NCBI GenBank assembly: GCA_945897965.1
Contig: CAMDHK010000002.1
Coordinates: 1 to 64,000 of the forward strand
Direction: 5' to 3'
DNA length: 64,000 nucleotides
Source: Candidatus Kuenenia stuttgartensis
GTDB taxonomy: Bacteria; Planctomycetota; Planctomycetia; Gemmatales; Gemmataceae
Positions 1 to 9,762 of the stretch are shown piece by piece. Every line of letters begins with the position of its first letter. Position 1 is the stretch's first letter. A model generated the notes under the pieces. It was not told the DNA's origin. It saw only the letters and a program-made list of their open reading frames with translations, and did not search any database. Both the position numbers and the translations under genes were made by a program.

Positions 1-174
1 TTGGTTGTTGGGAATCATTTTGTTGATCTTAATCATTTGGGGTCATCTATTCTTTATGCGCGTGATTTTGTCTTTGATAACCCCGTTCTGATTTTTACAA
101 AAGATTCTTCCGGGAAGATTACTTCTTTTAAAATATCTGGCAGACTCAAAGCCGAGTTTTTTAAACTTCCTTGA
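1..174 (+). CDS. C-terminal fragment of a CDS truncated by the window start (possibly the C-terminal domain of a serine-hydrolase-type protein)
   Basis: Frame 1 is open from base 1 to TGA at 172-174: LVVGNHFVDLNHLGSSILYARDFVFDNPVLIFTKDSSGKITSFKISGRLKAEFFKLP*. The family guess is weak. Confidence 0.55.
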   Translation: MVVGNHFVDLNHLGSSILYARDFVFDNPVLIFTKDSSGKITSFKISGRLKAEFFKLP

Positions 175-194
175 TTGTTTTTAGCAGATTGCTT

Positions 195-2966
195 TTATGC
201 TGCTTTGCTAGTTGTTCTTGCAAATGTGTTTTTATTCAAGCCTGTTTTAGCCTTGATAGGTGCAAGTTGCAGTAAGCTTGGAAGCCATAATACGGAACAA
301 ATCATGCAAGAACTCACGCCCAATGCTAACAGAAGTCCCAAGCTCGAAAGTCCAAGGTGGGAAGATATTGTTAACGAACCAAAACCCAATACCGTAGTGA
401 GCCCTGCAACAAATATGCCTTTGAAAGTGCTGCTTTTTAACTGGTAAGATTTGCTTCGATCTCGTCCTAAAAAGTCGTGGATTACATGCACAGCATTATC
501 GATTCCAACTCCGACAAGAATCGGGAATGCGATCATATTCGCTGGATTCAGTTGGTAGCCTAGTAACCATACTGCTCCCATGGTAATGCAAAGTCCCATG
601 ACTAAGGGAATGAGTGCCAAGGTTACCAAGATTGTTTTTCTGAAGTCCCAGGATAGAACCAGGATGATTGCAATTAACGCGTAGATCCCGGCCCATTGAA
701 ATCCAGACTTCATTCCCTTTAAGCCTTCAAGGGTTGTAAAAGGTTTTCCCGTTGCACGAGCGTCAACTTTTTGAATGCTACTTACGAATTCTTTAAGGTT
801 GCTGTATTCCCAAAGATTTTTCTTTGCGAATACTCGTAATAGCCATTGGTTGTTCTCACTTAAATATCGATTTCGAATTGGAGGTGGAATGTCTGCTACT
901 TCAATAAATTCAGGCGTGGAAACTTCCTTTAATTGATGGAGGTTTTCGATAAGATCGCCGGTGACTGCTTCTTCAAATTTTTTGAGTTCAATATTCGACA
1001 TTTTGTTTGTGCTGGATAATACACCTAAAAAGGTTACCAAGTCTTTCTTAACGTCGCTTAAATCCAAAAGGGAGTTCGCTTCATTGGTTTTATTGGCGAG
1101 GAGTTGTAGTTCCTTGCTCAAGCCATCGATATCTGGTGTAGCGTGGCCTGGTTTTGATCCGCGTGTTGGTAATAACCTTAGTCTGTGTTGTATTTCTTTT
1201 AGTTGTCCTTTGTTTATTGACTGATCTTTGGGAAGCATACTTGCTATTTCTGCTACTTGACTAACTTCTGGAAGCGCTTCAAACTTCTTTTTCCATTCGA
1301 TTGCTTCTTCCCGAGTTGCAGTAAAAGTAACAGCATGCCAAGTTGCGGAGGGCATTTTTTCTAATAATACTTTTTCCCATTTTACCGAATCAAGTGAGGA
1401 TGATTGTAAATGTAGAAGGTTGTGATCGTAAGAAACTTTTAGTGCTGGAATTAAAAATAAACAGGTAAGTACTAGGCCAGAAATCACCATGGTTTTTGGC
1501 TTGCTGAATAAGGATGTAGTCCAATTGTTTTGGATGATAGGGAAAGAAAGGATCCCTGGGAAAGAATTTATGGAGTCTGATTGTAACGAGGTTTTTTTAT
1601 ACGATTCTGTTATTCCCAATAGGGATGGAAGGGTGGTGAAACAACTTAGCGCGCAAAACAATATACCGCTTCCTGCAATCCAGCCCATTTCTGAAACTGC
1701 CTGAAAATCTGCAAGCATTGCAGCGAAAAAAGCTAGAGAAGTTGTGCAGGCTGCAGTTAGAATTCCAGGCCCTACGGATAGGGCGGTTCTTTTAATGGAT
1801 TCTTCTGCAGGGATACCTTTTTTTCTATATTCGTCGAATGCGCTCACCCACAAAACCCCGTAATCTCCTAACCCTATCAGCATGACTGCAAAAGTTGCAG
1901 ATAATAAATTAAGGTGCCCGATAGTAATGGTTAGCCATCCTAATGAAAGAATGGTTCCTACTAACAAGGTTGTGATGGTAAGAACTGGATATCGCCAAGA
2001 TCTGTAAACGATAATGTATAAGAATAGAACGCTCAAAAATGCTACCCAAGAAGCCGTTGCGCTGTCCCGTTGAGAAGCAGTCATTTCATCAGCTTCTAAA
2101 ACTGGTAATCCTGTTAGGCCAAGTTGAACATCTGGATGAAGTTTTGAGATGTCATTTAATATTTCGCGCATCAATTTAACTGCTGGCATTGAGCTGACAA
2201 AATCCGACTTTTCCTGAGTGATAGGACGGGCTAAAAGAATCGCCACGGATTTGTCTTCTGAAACTAGATAATTTGGTTTTGAAAGAATGGTCGTGTTGTG
2301 CTGGGATGTTGGCAGAAGGCCAACCCAGGGGCTTTTATAGGTTTCACCAGACTCCAGATAATTTGTTGCAGCTCTGAGGATGTTTCGGAATTGGGATAGA
2401 AATGCTGTGTCTGCTTCGGTGACCGTCCCCCGTGCTTCAATCTGTTTGATTCTAGCGTGTGCTTCGCAAGTTATGCTTTTTGTAGTAAATAAATTCCACG
2501 CAAATGGGAATTCAAGCAGAGGCGCCATGTTTGCAAGATGGCCGACGATTGTTCCTATTTCTTTGGGCTCTAGAAAAAGCAGAGATCTGTTTTTTAGATT
2601 TTGTAAGTCAACTTTGAAAAAGATGCGGTCAAAACTTTCTTGATGTTCTGATAGTTTCAATGCCAGTTGTTCCAAGGCATCAATTTTGTTTTGTTCGTTC
2701 CCGCCTAACGCAACTACTACCATGTCGTCGTCTTGTCCAAACTCTGCAAGATAATGCTTCCAGTTTTGCTGGCACCATTTGCGATTACTGATCATGTCAT
2801 CGCGATGCGTCTTAAACTCCAGTTTTTTGTAGGAATAGGCTAATGCTGTAGCGCAAAGAAGCATCCCCAATCCAAAAACCAACCAAGGTTTTTGAAATGA
2901 AAACATGGAAACAGCATAAATTAATCTGGCAGGAAACGAATCCTTGCCATCCTTGGCGTGACTCAT
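195..2966 (-). CDS. RND-superfamily / MMPL-type transporter (HpnN-like)
   Basis: 923 aa with two repeats of TM segments, 'LIGLGDYGVLWVSAFDEYRKKG' and 'FPILVGVGIDNAVHVIHDFLGRDRS' typical of RND/MMPL TM4 regions, and large extracytoplasmic loops. Confidence 0.85.
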   Translation of the reverse strand: MSHAKDGKDSFPARLIYAVSMFSFQKPWLVFGLGMLLCATALAYSYKKLEFKTHRDDMISNRKWCQQNWKHYLAEFGQDDDMVVVALGGNEQNKIDALEQLALKLSEHQESFDRIFFKVDLQNLKNRSLLFLEPKEIGTIVGHLANMAPLLEFPFAWNLFTTKSITCEAHARIKQIEARGTVTEADTAFLSQFRNILRAATNYLESGETYKSPWVGLLPTSQHNTTILSKPNYLVSEDKSVAILLARPITQEKSDFVSSMPAVKLMREILNDISKLHPDVQLGLTGLPVLEADEMTASQRDSATASWVAFLSVLFLYIIVYRSWRYPVLTITTLLVGTILSLGWLTITIGHLNLLSATFAVMLIGLGDYGVLWVSAFDEYRKKGIPAEESIKRTALSVGPGILTAACTTSLAFFAAMLADFQAVSEMGWIAGSGILFCALSCFTTLPSLLGITESYKKTSLQSDSINSFPGILSFPIIQNNWTTSLFSKPKTMVISGLVLTCLFLIPALKVSYDHNLLHLQSSSLDSVKWEKVLLEKMPSATWHAVTFTATREEAIEWKKKFEALPEVSQVAEIASMLPKDQSINKGQLKEIQHRLRLLPTRGSKPGHATPDIDGLSKELQLLANKTNEANSLLDLSDVKKDLVTFLGVLSSTNKMSNIELKKFEEAVTGDLIENLHQLKEVSTPEFIEVADIPPPIRNRYLSENNQWLLRVFAKKNLWEYSNLKEFVSSIQKVDARATGKPFTTLEGLKGMKSGFQWAGIYALIAIILVLSWDFRKTILVTLALIPLVMGLCITMGAVWLLGYQLNPANMIAFPILVGVGIDNAVHVIHDFLGRDRSKSYQLKSSTFKGIFVAGLTTVLGFGSLTISSHLGLSSLGLLLALGVSSCMICSVLWLPSLLQLAPIKAKTGLNKNTFARTTSKAA

Positions 2967-3156
2967 TTTATTAGCGCCTCTTCCTCTAAATCTTTAAGCC
3001 TTTCTTTGGCTTAAGAGGGGCGGATATTAGGAAAGCGCCATTATATAAACAAGGCTAAAATCAAGATTGCTCTCATTAAAACAGGCCATATTTCCTATAT
3101 TATGTAGGATGGAAACTATCGATATTGTTATGCCTTCCTAATTTACCGGGGCCCTT

Positions 3157-3489
3157 ATGGATCTGATTCCTTTTTTGATTTTTAAGACTGAATCTGGGCA
3201 GGTTGAATTTGCCCAATGGCGAACCCAAGCTGGTGACGCTGCGTTAGCAGTTTTTCAAGATCGTGCAAAAGCGGAGTCTTTCATCCAAGTTTCTTCATTA
3301 GGCGAGTCTTGGATGGTTATGCAGCCTGCCTTACCCATGTTACAATCAATTTTTAAAGCCATGATCCAAGCCGGAGTTTTATTTGCCGTTTTGGATCCCG
3401 ATGAAAAAAGTGCCCGAACTGTTTACAACCTTGCAGAAGTTGTAGCAGCGGCGGAAAGTTGGTTTTCCACTAACAACGGCAAAAAGTAA
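3157..3489 (+). CDS. hypothetical protein (110 aa)
   Basis: Complete ORF in an intergenic interval, not overlapped by a stronger ORF; amphipathic globular composition. Confidence 0.6.
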   Translation: MDLIPFLIFKTESGQVEFAQWRTQAGDAALAVFQDRAKAESFIQVSSLGESWMVMQPALPMLQSIFKAMIQAGVLFAVLDPDEKSARTVYNLAEVVAAAESWFSTNNGKK

Positions 3490-3490
3490 G

Positions 3491-4945
3491 TTAAAACTTC
3501 AAGGCTGCGTTTTGATTGGTCCATTCGCTTTTTGCTTTAAGGATTGGATCAACTTCTGCAACTAGGAATTCTTCCACTTGTTCTTTGGCTCTACCCGAGA
3601 AGCGGCCTTCAGCCATTACTTTTTCAAAATTAATGCTCGAAAACTCAGGTTCTTTTTTAAGCCTCTCGAGTAGATCATTTTTTCTACTACCGGACTTTAA
3701 CTCTGCAATGACCGCATGACTATGCTTGCGGATGACTTCGTGCAGATTTTGCCTATCGCCCCCATTTCCCACTGCTGCCATCAGAAGGTTTTCGGTTGCC
3801 ATGAATGGTAGTGTTCGTTCCACTTCTGATTTGATAACTTCGGGGTTCACAACAAGGCCGCGAACAATGTTGATTGCGATACGCATAATGGAATCAGCGC
3901 ACAAAAAGGCTTGGGGAATCGTAAGCCTGCGGTTTACGCTGTCATCAAGGGTTCGTTCCAGCCATTGCACTGCTGCGGTTTCTGCGGTGTTTCCTGCTAG
4001 TTGGATGAGGAAACGGGATAGCCCGCACATGCGCTCTGATCTCATGGGGTTTCGTTTGTAGGCCATTGCAGAGGACCCAACTTGATCCGTTTCAAAGGGT
4101 TCGTCAATTTCTTGCCTGTGTGAAAGAAGCCTTATGTCGGTCCCAAATTTTTGAGCACTTTGGCCAATGCCAGAAAGTGTTTCAAGAATTTGTGAATCTA
4201 CTTTTCTGGGATAAGTTTGGCCTGTGACAGGGAATACTTGATCAAAACCCATTTTTTTCGAGACAAGTGTATCTAGATCGCGGACTTTCTGGTGGTCGCC
4301 TCTGAATAGGGAAAGGAAACTGGCTTGAGTTCCTGTGGTTCCTTTTGCGCCCCGGAATTTCATGTTTTCGATACGATAGCTGACTTCATGGAAATCCATT
4401 AGGAAATCCTGAGCCCATAGGCAGGCTCTTTTTCCAACGGTTGTTAATTGCGCTGGTTGGAAGTGTGTGAACCCAAGTGTTTCCATGCCCGCATACTTAC
4501 GGCTAAATTTTGCAAAGTGATCGAGCAACCCAACCAGCGAATTTTGTAATAGGGTAAGCCCCTGTCTCATAAGAATGAGTTCAGTATTATCCGTTACAAA
4601 ACAACTGGTTGCACCAAGATGAATAATATCCCGTGCAAGGGGGCAGCATTCGCCATAGGCGTGGATATGCGCCATTACATCATGGCGGAGCCTTTGTTCG
4701 TGTTCTTCAACCCGGGCAAAATCGATGTTGTGAATATTTTTTTCAAGTTCTTTGATTTGCGGTGGATTAATGCGTGGAGTGGTGCCATCTTCGGAAAGAA
4801 GGCCTAGTTCCATCTGGGTTTGGGCTAGTGCAACCCAAAGTTTTCGCCAGGTTGAATACCTGTTTGCAGGGTTCCAGAGCGCAACCATTTCTTTGCCCGC
4901 ATAGCGCTGTACCAAAGGATTATCGTGAACTTGAGTCGTTTCCAT
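3491..4945 (-). CDS. purB: adenylosuccinate lyase
   Basis: Fumarase/aspartase superfamily signature 'GSSAMAYKRNPMRSERMCGLSR'. ATG start taken at 4945; the ORF track extends to a TTG at 4957. Confidence 0.95.
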   Translation of the reverse strand: METTQVHDNPLVQRYAGKEMVALWNPANRYSTWRKLWVALAQTQMELGLLSEDGTTPRINPPQIKELEKNIHNIDFARVEEHEQRLRHDVMAHIHAYGECCPLARDIIHLGATSCFVTDNTELILMRQGLTLLQNSLVGLLDHFAKFSRKYAGMETLGFTHFQPAQLTTVGKRACLWAQDFLMDFHEVSYRIENMKFRGAKGTTGTQASFLSLFRGDHQKVRDLDTLVSKKMGFDQVFPVTGQTYPRKVDSQILETLSGIGQSAQKFGTDIRLLSHRQEIDEPFETDQVGSSAMAYKRNPMRSERMCGLSRFLIQLAGNTAETAAVQWLERTLDDSVNRRLTIPQAFLCADSIMRIAINIVRGLVVNPEVIKSEVERTLPFMATENLLMAAVGNGGDRQNLHEVIRKHSHAVIAELKSGSRKNDLLERLKKEPEFSSINFEKVMAEGRFSGRAKEQVEEFLVAEVDPILKAKSEWTNQNAALKF

Positions 4946-5138
4946 AAAGTTTTCCAAGAAAAATAAAGAGTGCAGTGACTATTCGCTATGAATGCTCACC
5001 TTTTCGGAATCGCCAAATAACCAACTTTCATCATCAAAGTATTGTAAAGAATTGTTCTGAAAAAACTTCTTTTAATTGAAAGGGTGCTAATGTTTGTATT
5101 AGTAACTCAAAGGCATCGGGTCAGGAGGACAATTTACG

Positions 5139-5450
5139 ATGAGGCTTATTTACAAAATAGTAATGGTGGTTGTGATTGGATTTATTGGGCAAAGTGCAAT
5201 TGAAAATCGTGCAATAGCTCAAACGAATGATGGAAACTTGCAAAGGTTTTTCCATTATCCTTATTATTATTTCCCACACAATTACTGGCCTTCCATGGGC
5301 CCAAAATGGCCTGAGAGACCAGGACAGCCTTACATGCCCCCACCTGCATACATGGCTAACCCTCCTTTCAGAGAGCCACATTGGCGCTACGAAAGCCAAA
5401 AACCCCAGAAATACTATAGTGGTTTCCACTTCTGGCTAGATCAGTTCTAA
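5139..5450 (+). CDS. small secreted Pro/aromatic-rich protein
   Basis: Signal-peptide-like N-terminus MRLIYKIVMVVVIGFIGQSAIENRAIA, then FHYPYYYFPHNYWPSMGPKWPERPGQPYMPPP. SD-like 'aggagg' upstream and a terminator hairpin downstream. Confidence 0.75.
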   Translation: MRLIYKIVMVVVIGFIGQSAIENRAIAQTNDGNLQRFFHYPYYYFPHNYWPSMGPKWPERPGQPYMPPPAYMANPPFREPHWRYESQKPQKYYSGFHFWLDQF

Positions 5451-5470
5451 TTAGCAAATTGATATACTTA

Positions 5471-5508
5471 AAAAGGAAGTCCTAATTATTATTGGGCCTT
5501 CCTTTTTG
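5471..5508 (+). terminator. Rho-independent terminator after the small secreted protein gene
   Basis: AAAAGGAAG ... CTTCCTTTTT stem followed by a T-tract. Confidence 0.65.
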
Positions 5509-5570
5509 CATTTGATAATTCAGTTTGCGATAATTAACATTGATTTCCAGCAATCTTAAAGGGGCCTTAA

Positions 5571-6602
5571 ATGTCTAAACCAGAGCCCGGAGAAAATCCT
5601 TCAAAAGATAAAAAGAAGCCAGTCGCCTCCAACCAAATCGATGTGCAAGGCGTTGCTGAAAAAGTAACGGCTAACATTGAAAAAGTAATATTGGGGAAGC
5701 GCAAACAGATTCTGCTGGCTCTTGCGGCTTACCTTGCAGAGGGGCACATACTTCTTGAAGATGTTCCAGGTGTGGCGAAAACTATATTAGCCAGGGCTAT
5801 TTCCCGCAGTGTTGGTTGTGTCTTTAAAAGGGTCCAGTGTACCCCCGACTTGCTTCCAAGCGATATTAATGGGGTTTCCATTTTTAATCAGAAAACAGCC
5901 GAGTTTGAATTCAGGCCGGGCCCTATTTTTGCTCAAACTGTTCTTGCAGATGAAATTAACCGGGCTACCCCACGAACTCAGGCAGCACTCCTTGAAGCCA
6001 TGGCTGAAAGAAGAGTCACTGCGGATGGCCAAACTTATAATCTTAAGCCACCCTTTCTAGTAATAGCGACTCAAAATCCGGTAGACCATGAAGGAACCTT
6101 TCCTTTACCCGAGGCTCAATTAGATCGTTTCTTAATAAAATTAAGTCTGGGATACCCTACCATTGAAGAAGAAGCCTTGATGCTTAAAAGGTTACAGTTT
6201 GGCCATCCGATTGATGATGTTGCACCCGTTGTTAGTTCTGCAGACTGGATGGCTTGCCAGGAAGTGGTAAGGAAGATTCATTTGGATGATCAAATCCGAA
6301 CATACATTCTTGAGATCGTTCATGGCACCCGGGATAACGAAAATATTTTATTGGGTGGAAGTCCTCGGGCATCGCTTTCATTGCAAAGGGCGGCACAAGC
6401 AAGTGCTGCGATCCAAGGAAGAACTTTTGTGGTTCCGGATGATGTGAAAAAGTTGGTTGCTCCAGTGCTTTCACATCGCATCATTCTCAAGCCCGAAACC
6501 CGACTTAGGAAAATTAAAACGGAAGATGTCATCAATGATGTTTTAGATGATATTCCTGTGCCTGTTTCCTCGGATTATCACACTGAAAAAGATTACTTCT
6601 AA
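5571..6602 (+). CDS. MoxR-family AAA ATPase
   Basis: Walker A 'EDVPGVAKT', 'VLADEINRATPRTQAALLEAMAERRVT' and 'ATQNPVDHEGTFPLPEAQLDRF' are MoxR signatures. Confidence 0.95.
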   Translation: MSKPEPGENPSKDKKKPVASNQIDVQGVAEKVTANIEKVILGKRKQILLALAAYLAEGHILLEDVPGVAKTILARAISRSVGCVFKRVQCTPDLLPSDINGVSIFNQKTAEFEFRPGPIFAQTVLADEINRATPRTQAALLEAMAERRVTADGQTYNLKPPFLVIATQNPVDHEGTFPLPEAQLDRFLIKLSLGYPTIEEEALMLKRLQFGHPIDDVAPVVSSADWMACQEVVRKIHLDDQIRTYILEIVHGTRDNENILLGGSPRASLSLQRAAQASAAIQGRTFVVPDDVKKLVAPVLSHRIILKPETRLRKIKTEDVINDVLDDIPVPVSSDYHTEKDYF

Positions 6603-7933
6603 TGTATTGGCTCCTTGGAATAACCCTGATCGGATTTTCTGCCCAAGTTTTGGGCTCAGGGCTTCTTGCATTCTCCGCCTACTTAATGGCATTAATCTTG
6701 ATAAGCAGTCGGATGTTGGCTTGGCATTGGGCGAGCGGGTTAAGAATTGAAAGAAAAATGCGCTGCACCCTTGCAGAAGTTGGCGATAAGGTAAGAGTTA
6801 AAGTTCTAGTCCGTTATTTGGGTTTGATCCCAATCCCATGGGTGATTTTAGAAGATTTGTTACCTGAAGATGCTGTTGACTCTCGGCATCCTTTCTTAAA
6901 ATTAAAAGGTAAAAGGCTTAAAGTCTTATCGATGTTTTCGATGCAAACAGAAGAGTTTTCATATTCTCTGGAATGCATGCATCGGGGCTTTTTTCAGATT
7001 GGGCCCGTGTTTGCAGAAACTGGAGACCCTTTTGGATTCATGCGAAGATATCGCATTGGATGCCAACCTTTTTATTTGCTCGTGCTCCCCAAGATAACGC
7101 ATTTGCTTGGATATGATTTAACCTCACGCAGGCCGATTGGCGAAATTCAAATGGTTATGAAAATATTCGAAGACCCTACCCGGATAGCGGGGGTTCGCGA
7201 TTATGAACCAGGCGACCCGATGTCTCGTATCCACTGGAAAGCCAGTGCCCGAACAGGTGTGTTTCAGTGTAAAATATTCGAGCCAACCTGCCTTGCTGGT
7301 GCGATGATCTTATTGGATTTTCACGAATCAAATTTTCCACCACGAGGTGAACCATTTCGCTCGGAACTTGCAATCGATGCTGCGGTCTCTCTTGCCCATG
7401 CAGTTTGTTTATTGAATCAACCATTTGGAATAGGAACTAACGCTACCGATGCTGCATTCAATGTTCAAGAGAATGAAAGTGAACCTGAAGTTGATACTCG
7501 GGCAGAAGCTCGAACTTTTATGCTGGATAGCAGTAGGCCAAACCATTTGCAACCAATGTTTTTACCATCACGAAGAGGTGTTGAGCATTTGCAATTGTTA
7601 AGGGAAATGATGGGGCGTGCGCTTAAATCAGATTCCCTCAAATTCTCTGAGATGATTAGAGAAGTCTCGATCCATTTGCCCAGAGATTTAACTCTTGTCG
7701 CTGTTCTTTCAGGTGTAACCGAAGAAACGGCTATGATGCTAGGGAATTTAAAACAACAAGGGTTTGCTGTCTCCGTTGTTTTAATTCAATTTGATGATGA
7801 GGGTTTGAACAGGGCTTTTAAAAAATTGATTTCTAATGGTATCCGCGAGATTCGCCATGCCATTGATCAAGAGTCTCTTCCTCAGCTTTGCAGATCCCAG
7901 ATTGATAGAACTTCTCCTTTAAGCCTTGTCTAG
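6602..7933 (+). CDS. DUF58 domain protein
   Basis: N-terminal TM pair, 'GVRDYEPGDPMSRIHWKASARTGVFQCKIFEPT' DUF58 motif; start overlaps the moxR stop by 1 nt. Confidence 0.92.
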   Translation: MYWLLGITLIGFSAQVLGSGLLAFSAYLMALILISSRMLAWHWASGLRIERKMRCTLAEVGDKVRVKVLVRYLGLIPIPWVILEDLLPEDAVDSRHPFLKLKGKRLKVLSMFSMQTEEFSYSLECMHRGFFQIGPVFAETGDPFGFMRRYRIGCQPFYLLVLPKITHLLGYDLTSRRPIGEIQMVMKIFEDPTRIAGVRDYEPGDPMSRIHWKASARTGVFQCKIFEPTCLAGAMILLDFHESNFPPRGEPFRSELAIDAAVSLAHAVCLLNQPFGIGTNATDAAFNVQENESEPEVDTRAEARTFMLDSSRPNHLQPMFLPSRRGVEHLQLLREMMGRALKSDSLKFSEMIREVSIHLPRDLTLVAVLSGVTEETAMMLGNLKQQGFAVSVVLIQFDDEGLNRAFKKLISNGIREIRHAIDQESLPQLCRSQIDRTSPLSLV

Positions 7934-7942
7934 GAAACGCAC

Positions 7943-9754
7943 ATGGCAGAGAAAAAGGCATATGCTTATCGTGATAAACCTGAAGTGCTGGACCAATTGG
8001 TAAGTACGATAGGCTTGGTGTTGATTGTTTTTCTGATGGTTTCATTATCTTTTTTTATATTGGCTCGTTTTTTCCTTTCATCTAAATGGACTTCATCACA
8101 TTGGCTTTTATTTTGGGAAGTGCTTGCCACTGTTTTGGTTAGCCGTATGTTTCTTATCGATGATTTGAAAAAAGTTGTTGGCGGTTATTCATTTGTGTTG
8201 GGAATGGTTATTTGGGTCCCTTTTGTTTTCATAGGCGGAGAAATTCTTGGAATTGTTACCGCTCTAATGATTTTTGTTGGGTGGTTTACTTACAAGATTA
8301 CCTGGGATGTGACAGATCTTGGTGAACGAGAAGAGGATGAAGATGGATTGCTTGCTTCAGTGGGTTTGAAAAAAGAGTTGAACCCGGGCAACAAAAAGGT
8401 TTCAGAATCTTGGGGCGATACTAGAGAGGAAAGCACCGAATTCAATTATGAAGCGGAGGAAGTGCTTGCGGAGTTGGCTAAGGAAAAGCCTAAGAAAGTT
8501 AAGGGCGGAAAAGGTCGCGGTGTCTGGGTGCTGTATTTTTTATTTGGTTCAATACCTGTTTTTGGATTAGGTGGGTCAACTCAAAATAGTACTGACCCAA
8601 ATCTTGGAAAATACTTTTTGGTCTGCCTTTGCATTTATCTTGCAAGTTGCATCTCTTTGTTAATGAGCACTTCTTTTTTAACTATAAGGTCCGACTTACG
8701 AAGGCGGAATCTATCCATGCCTTTGTTTACAGCGGGGGCTTGGTTGTTCTCTGGTTTGTTCTTATTGATCTCCTGTTTTGTATTTGCATCACTGTTACCA
8801 AGGCCTCAGGGCTTTTTAGATCCCATTGCCTTGGTTCTTTCCAAGGGACAGGATAAGGATCAGGATGCAAGTAACTATGCAAAATCATCAGAGAAATCCG
8901 GAAAAGGGGAAGGGAAGCAAGGCGAAAAAGAAGGTGATAAAGGTTCTCCCAAGGATGGAAATCAGAAAGCGGGCAAGCCTGCTGAGGATAAAGAAAACAA
9001 AGGCGCTTCCAAGGAGTCTGGAAAAGGTGGTGGCGATTCTGGTGAAAAAGGTTCTTCCAAGGAAGGTTCTCAGAAATCAGATCAAGCTAAAAATAATGAG
9101 AGTAAAAGTGATAGTCGAAAAAATGATGGTAATCAGAAATCGAATTCTACTTCGAATCAAGAAACCCCTTCCTTGCCACCCCCTTCTTTTAATATTCCAG
9201 GCCTTGATAAAATAATGGCTGCACTTGAAGTTATTCTTAAAGTTGTTTTCGCAGTGGGTACTTTTTTGTTTGTTCTTTATGTTGTGGTTTACAAGTTGAG
9301 TTACAGTTTTGGTTGGGCTGATGACCTTTTAAATTGGTTCCGTAATCTTTTTGACTGGATGGATCGTTCGAAAAAAAAGAAAAAACAAGAAGATGTTGCA
9401 GACGCCTCTATAGCTGATGAAACCTTGCCTTTCGAAGAGTTTGATAACCCATTTGATCGCAAAGATTGGCAAAAAGCCAGTCTTCGAGAATTGACAGGGT
9501 ATACTTGGAAAGCTCTATTAGCTTGGTGCAAATCTCAAAACATCAATATTCCAAGAGGGTGCACTCCCTCCGAGTTAGAGGAAATTATTTCAAACGAAAT
9601 GCCTCGTATTGAACCTGCCTATTATGCTTTCCAACAGGTTTTATTAAATGTTCAATATTCAAATAATAATGATGACCCCAAGGGGGTTGCAACGACGCAG
9701 AAACTTTGGCGTCACATGAATGGCGAATCAGATTCCGCGCTCGTTAAAGATTGA
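7943..9754 (+). CDS. multi-TM protein with C-terminal DUF4129-like region and low-complexity linker (TgpA-like architecture lacking a recognisable transglutaminase core)
   Basis: Several N-terminal TMs, a K/G/S/E/N-rich linker (about 8850-9175), then a TM and 'YTWKALLAWCKSQNINIPRGCTPSELEEII' DUF4129-like C-terminus. Third gene of a moxR-DUF58 operon. Confidence 0.75.
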   Translation: MAEKKAYAYRDKPEVLDQLVSTIGLVLIVFLMVSLSFFILARFFLSSKWTSSHWLLFWEVLATVLVSRMFLIDDLKKVVGGYSFVLGMVIWVPFVFIGGEILGIVTALMIFVGWFTYKITWDVTDLGEREEDEDGLLASVGLKKELNPGNKKVSESWGDTREESTEFNYEAEEVLAELAKEKPKKVKGGKGRGVWVLYFLFGSIPVFGLGGSTQNSTDPNLGKYFLVCLCIYLASCISLLMSTSFLTIRSDLRRRNLSMPLFTAGAWLFSGLFLLISCFVFASLLPRPQGFLDPIALVLSKGQDKDQDASNYAKSSEKSGKGEGKQGEKEGDKGSPKDGNQKAGKPAEDKENKGASKESGKGGGDSGEKGSSKEGSQKSDQAKNNESKSDSRKNDGNQKSNSTSNQETPSLPPPSFNIPGLDKIMAALEVILKVVFAVGTFLFVLYVVVYKLSYSFGWADDLLNWFRNLFDWMDRSKKKKKQEDVADASIADETLPFEEFDNPFDRKDWQKASLRELTGYTWKALLAWCKSQNINIPRGCTPSELEEIISNEMPRIEPAYYAFQQVLLNVQYSNNNDDPKGVATTQKLWRHMNGESDSALVKD

Positions 9755-9762
9755 TTTGCGAA

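Noticed and set aside
5121-5429. 102-aa minus-strand ORF
   Set aside because: Antisense to the small secreted protein, which has a signal peptide, SD and terminator.
8826-9215. 129-aa Lys/Arg-rich ORF in another frame
   Set aside because: Out-of-frame reading of the low-complexity linker of the 7943-9754 gene.
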